Below, piece after piece: positions 63,195 through 64,000 of a stretch of DNA of 64,000 bases. The position numbers and the translations under genes were made by a program. The notes beneath the pieces were generated by a model that made no database searches, had not been told where the DNA came from, and saw nothing but the letters and a program-made list of their open reading frames with translations. The first letter of the stretch is position 1. Each line of letters opens with the position of its first letter. This DNA comes from an uncultured Pelagibacteraceae bacterium (GTDB lineage: Bacteria; Pseudomonadota; Alphaproteobacteria; Pelagibacterales; Pelagibacteraceae), in contig CACKBP010000003.1 of NCBI GenBank assembly GCA_902598315.1, positions 1 through 64,000 on the forward strand. The letters run 5' to 3'.

Positions 63195-63641
63195 ATTATT
63201 TTAATATTATTTTTCATTATTTCCATTAGTTTACTTGGATGTCAATTACAAGAACCATTAAAAACGCACGGTATTTTATATTTAGAAAATCGGTCAAATA
63301 AATTAACCTTAAATAAATCAAATAAAAATGACGTAATAAGAGTTATGGGTCAGCCTCACATTAAAGATGAAAATACTGATAATTCTTGGATATATCTAGA
63401 AAGAATTATTGCTAAAGGTAAATATCATAAATTGGGGGACCATGTGCTAAAAGAAAACAATGTTTTAGTGCTCAATTTTGATAAGTATGGAGTTCTTTCA
63501 AAAAAAAATTTTTACAATAAGGAAAAGCTAAATAAAATTGAATTCTCAGAGGATATAACTGAAAATGAGTTATCGCAAAAAAGTTTTGTCCAAAAATTCT
63601 TACAAAGTATCCAACAAAAAATGTATAGGAATAGAAAATAG
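63171..63641 (+). CDS. bamE: Outer membrane protein assembly factor BamE (SmpA/OmlA)
   Basis: 156 aa lipoprotein of the beta-barrel assembly machine. The signal IILILFFIISISLLGCQ has a lipobox cysteine near residue 24. NKLTLNKSNKNDVIRVMGQPHIKDENTDNSWIYLER is the SmpA/OmlA signature (the NxxDVxxxxGxP motif). It is divergent from the Cbp3-like gene, and the two open reading frames share 24 bp at their starts. It converges on hppA (2-nt gap). Confidence 0.9.
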   Translation: MLIRIKNHIILILFFIISISLLGCQLQEPLKTHGILYLENRSNKLTLNKSNKNDVIRVMGQPHIKDENTDNSWIYLERIIAKGKYHKLGDHVLKENNVLVLNFDKYGVLSKKNFYNKEKLNKIEFSEDITENELSQKSFVQKFLQSIQQKMYRNRK

Positions 63642-63643
63642 AT

Positions 63644-64000
63644 CTAATGAGCTATAACTGCTAATAATAACAACGCTACAATATTTGTTATTTTTATCAT
63701 TGGATTGACAGCCGGTCCAGCTGTGTCTTTATAAGGATCTCCGACAGTATCTCCCGTAACTGCTGATTTATGTGCCTCTGATCCTTTGCCACCAAAATTT
63801 CCATCTTCAATATATTTTTTTGCATTATCCCAAGCCCCGCCGCCAGCGGTCATAGAAACTGCAACAAATAATCCTGTTACTATCACTCCAAGTAGCATTG
63901 CTCCTAGTGAGGATAAGGCTGCTTCTAAACCACCAATTTGTAATATAATAAAATAAAGTATTATCGGTGATAAAACTGGAAGTAGTGATGGTAATATCAT
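63644..64000 (-). CDS. hppA: H+-translocating pyrophosphatase, C-terminal part (partial)
   Basis: The frame is open at the window edge and gives 118 residues. Membrane segments flank the conserved [51 protein letters not shown], the C-terminal signature of membrane pyrophosphatases, which couple PPi hydrolysis to ion pumping. The residues that separate K+-dependent from K+-independent types are outside the window or uncertain. The Met at 64000 is most likely internal. Confidence 0.95.
   Translation of the reverse strand: MILPSLLPVLSPIILYFIILQIGGLEAALSSLGAMLLGVIVTGLFVAVSMTAGGGAWDNAKKYIEDGNFGGKGSEAHKSAVTGDTVGDPYKDTAGPAVNPMIKITNIVALLLLAVIAH

Overview
The window looks like a chromosomal segment of a streamlined, very A+T-rich alphaproteobacterium, most likely a marine SAR11 (Pelagibacterales) relative. 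This rests on the A/T-saturated third codon positions, AGA-dominated arginine codons and tiny intergenic gaps. It also rests on frequent 1-14 nt gene overlaps, 4-bp convergent overlaps, and alphaproteobacterial gene orders (argS-nagZ-scpAB-tatABC-serS, yajC-secDF, recG-sdhE, hom-glpX-recJ, plsX-ihfA-merR, bamE/Cbp3). No rRNA, CRISPR array, insertion sequence or replication origin was seen.

Layout. 1-9.8 kb (+): the end of a dGTPase-like gene, then argS, a small membrane protein, nagZ, scpA, scpB, tatA, tatB, tatC, serS, yajC, secD and secF. This is a protein export and chromosome segregation block. 9.8-18 kb: uvrA (-), then ssb, gyrA, coaD, a periplasmic cyclophilin, tgt and tRNA-Lys (+). 18-30 kb: an M48 protease, DUF502, recG, sdhE and tRNA-Ser. 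These are followed by a cell-wall set (lytic transglycosylase, RlpA-like SPOR lipoprotein, D,D-carboxypeptidase) running into tmk, holB, metG, tatD and an MBL hydrolase. 29.7-34.2 kb: glutathione peroxidase, NifU-like scaffold and nhaA (-), then tRNA-Pro, an NDUFS4-like protein, an SbmA/BacA-like protein and an AEC transporter (+).

Accessory part. 34.2-40 kb is island-like. It has a 413-bp intergenic stretch with unusual composition, a one-domain alkylguanine-DNA alkyltransferase, a small membrane protein and a tyrosine recombinase with a core-site-like inverted repeat in front of it. Next come three surface-glycan genes (methyltransferase, GT2, tandem GT4/CgeB-like) and a GIY-YIG protein. 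40-51.2 kb is a carbohydrate island built around inositol catabolism: IolG, IolE, IolD, a sugar ABC transporter, a ROK kinase, a second Gfo/Idh/MocA oxidoreductase, an HpcH/HpaI aldolase and an aldehyde dehydrogenase. The canonical IolB, IolC and IolJ are not in the window. The ROK kinase, aldolase and dehydrogenase are therefore candidates for a variant lower pathway.

51-64 kb returns to core genes: a hypothetical membrane protein, 2-hydroxyacid dehydrogenase, tRNA-Glu, recJ, glpX, hom, a lipoprotein, argC, rpsI, rplM, heme A synthase, a chorismate mutase-like protein, rpmG, merR, ihfA, plsX, rpmF, a Cbp3-like chaperone, bamE and the C-terminus of a H+-pyrophosphatase.

The most notable observations are a Tgt that has lost three of its four zinc ligands, the variant inositol cluster, the inverted repeat beside the recombinase, tRNA-punctuated mRNAs in which a start codon lies 6-8 nt after a tRNA CCA end, recJ ending inside tRNA-Glu, and an RlpA homologue without its catalytic aspartates.
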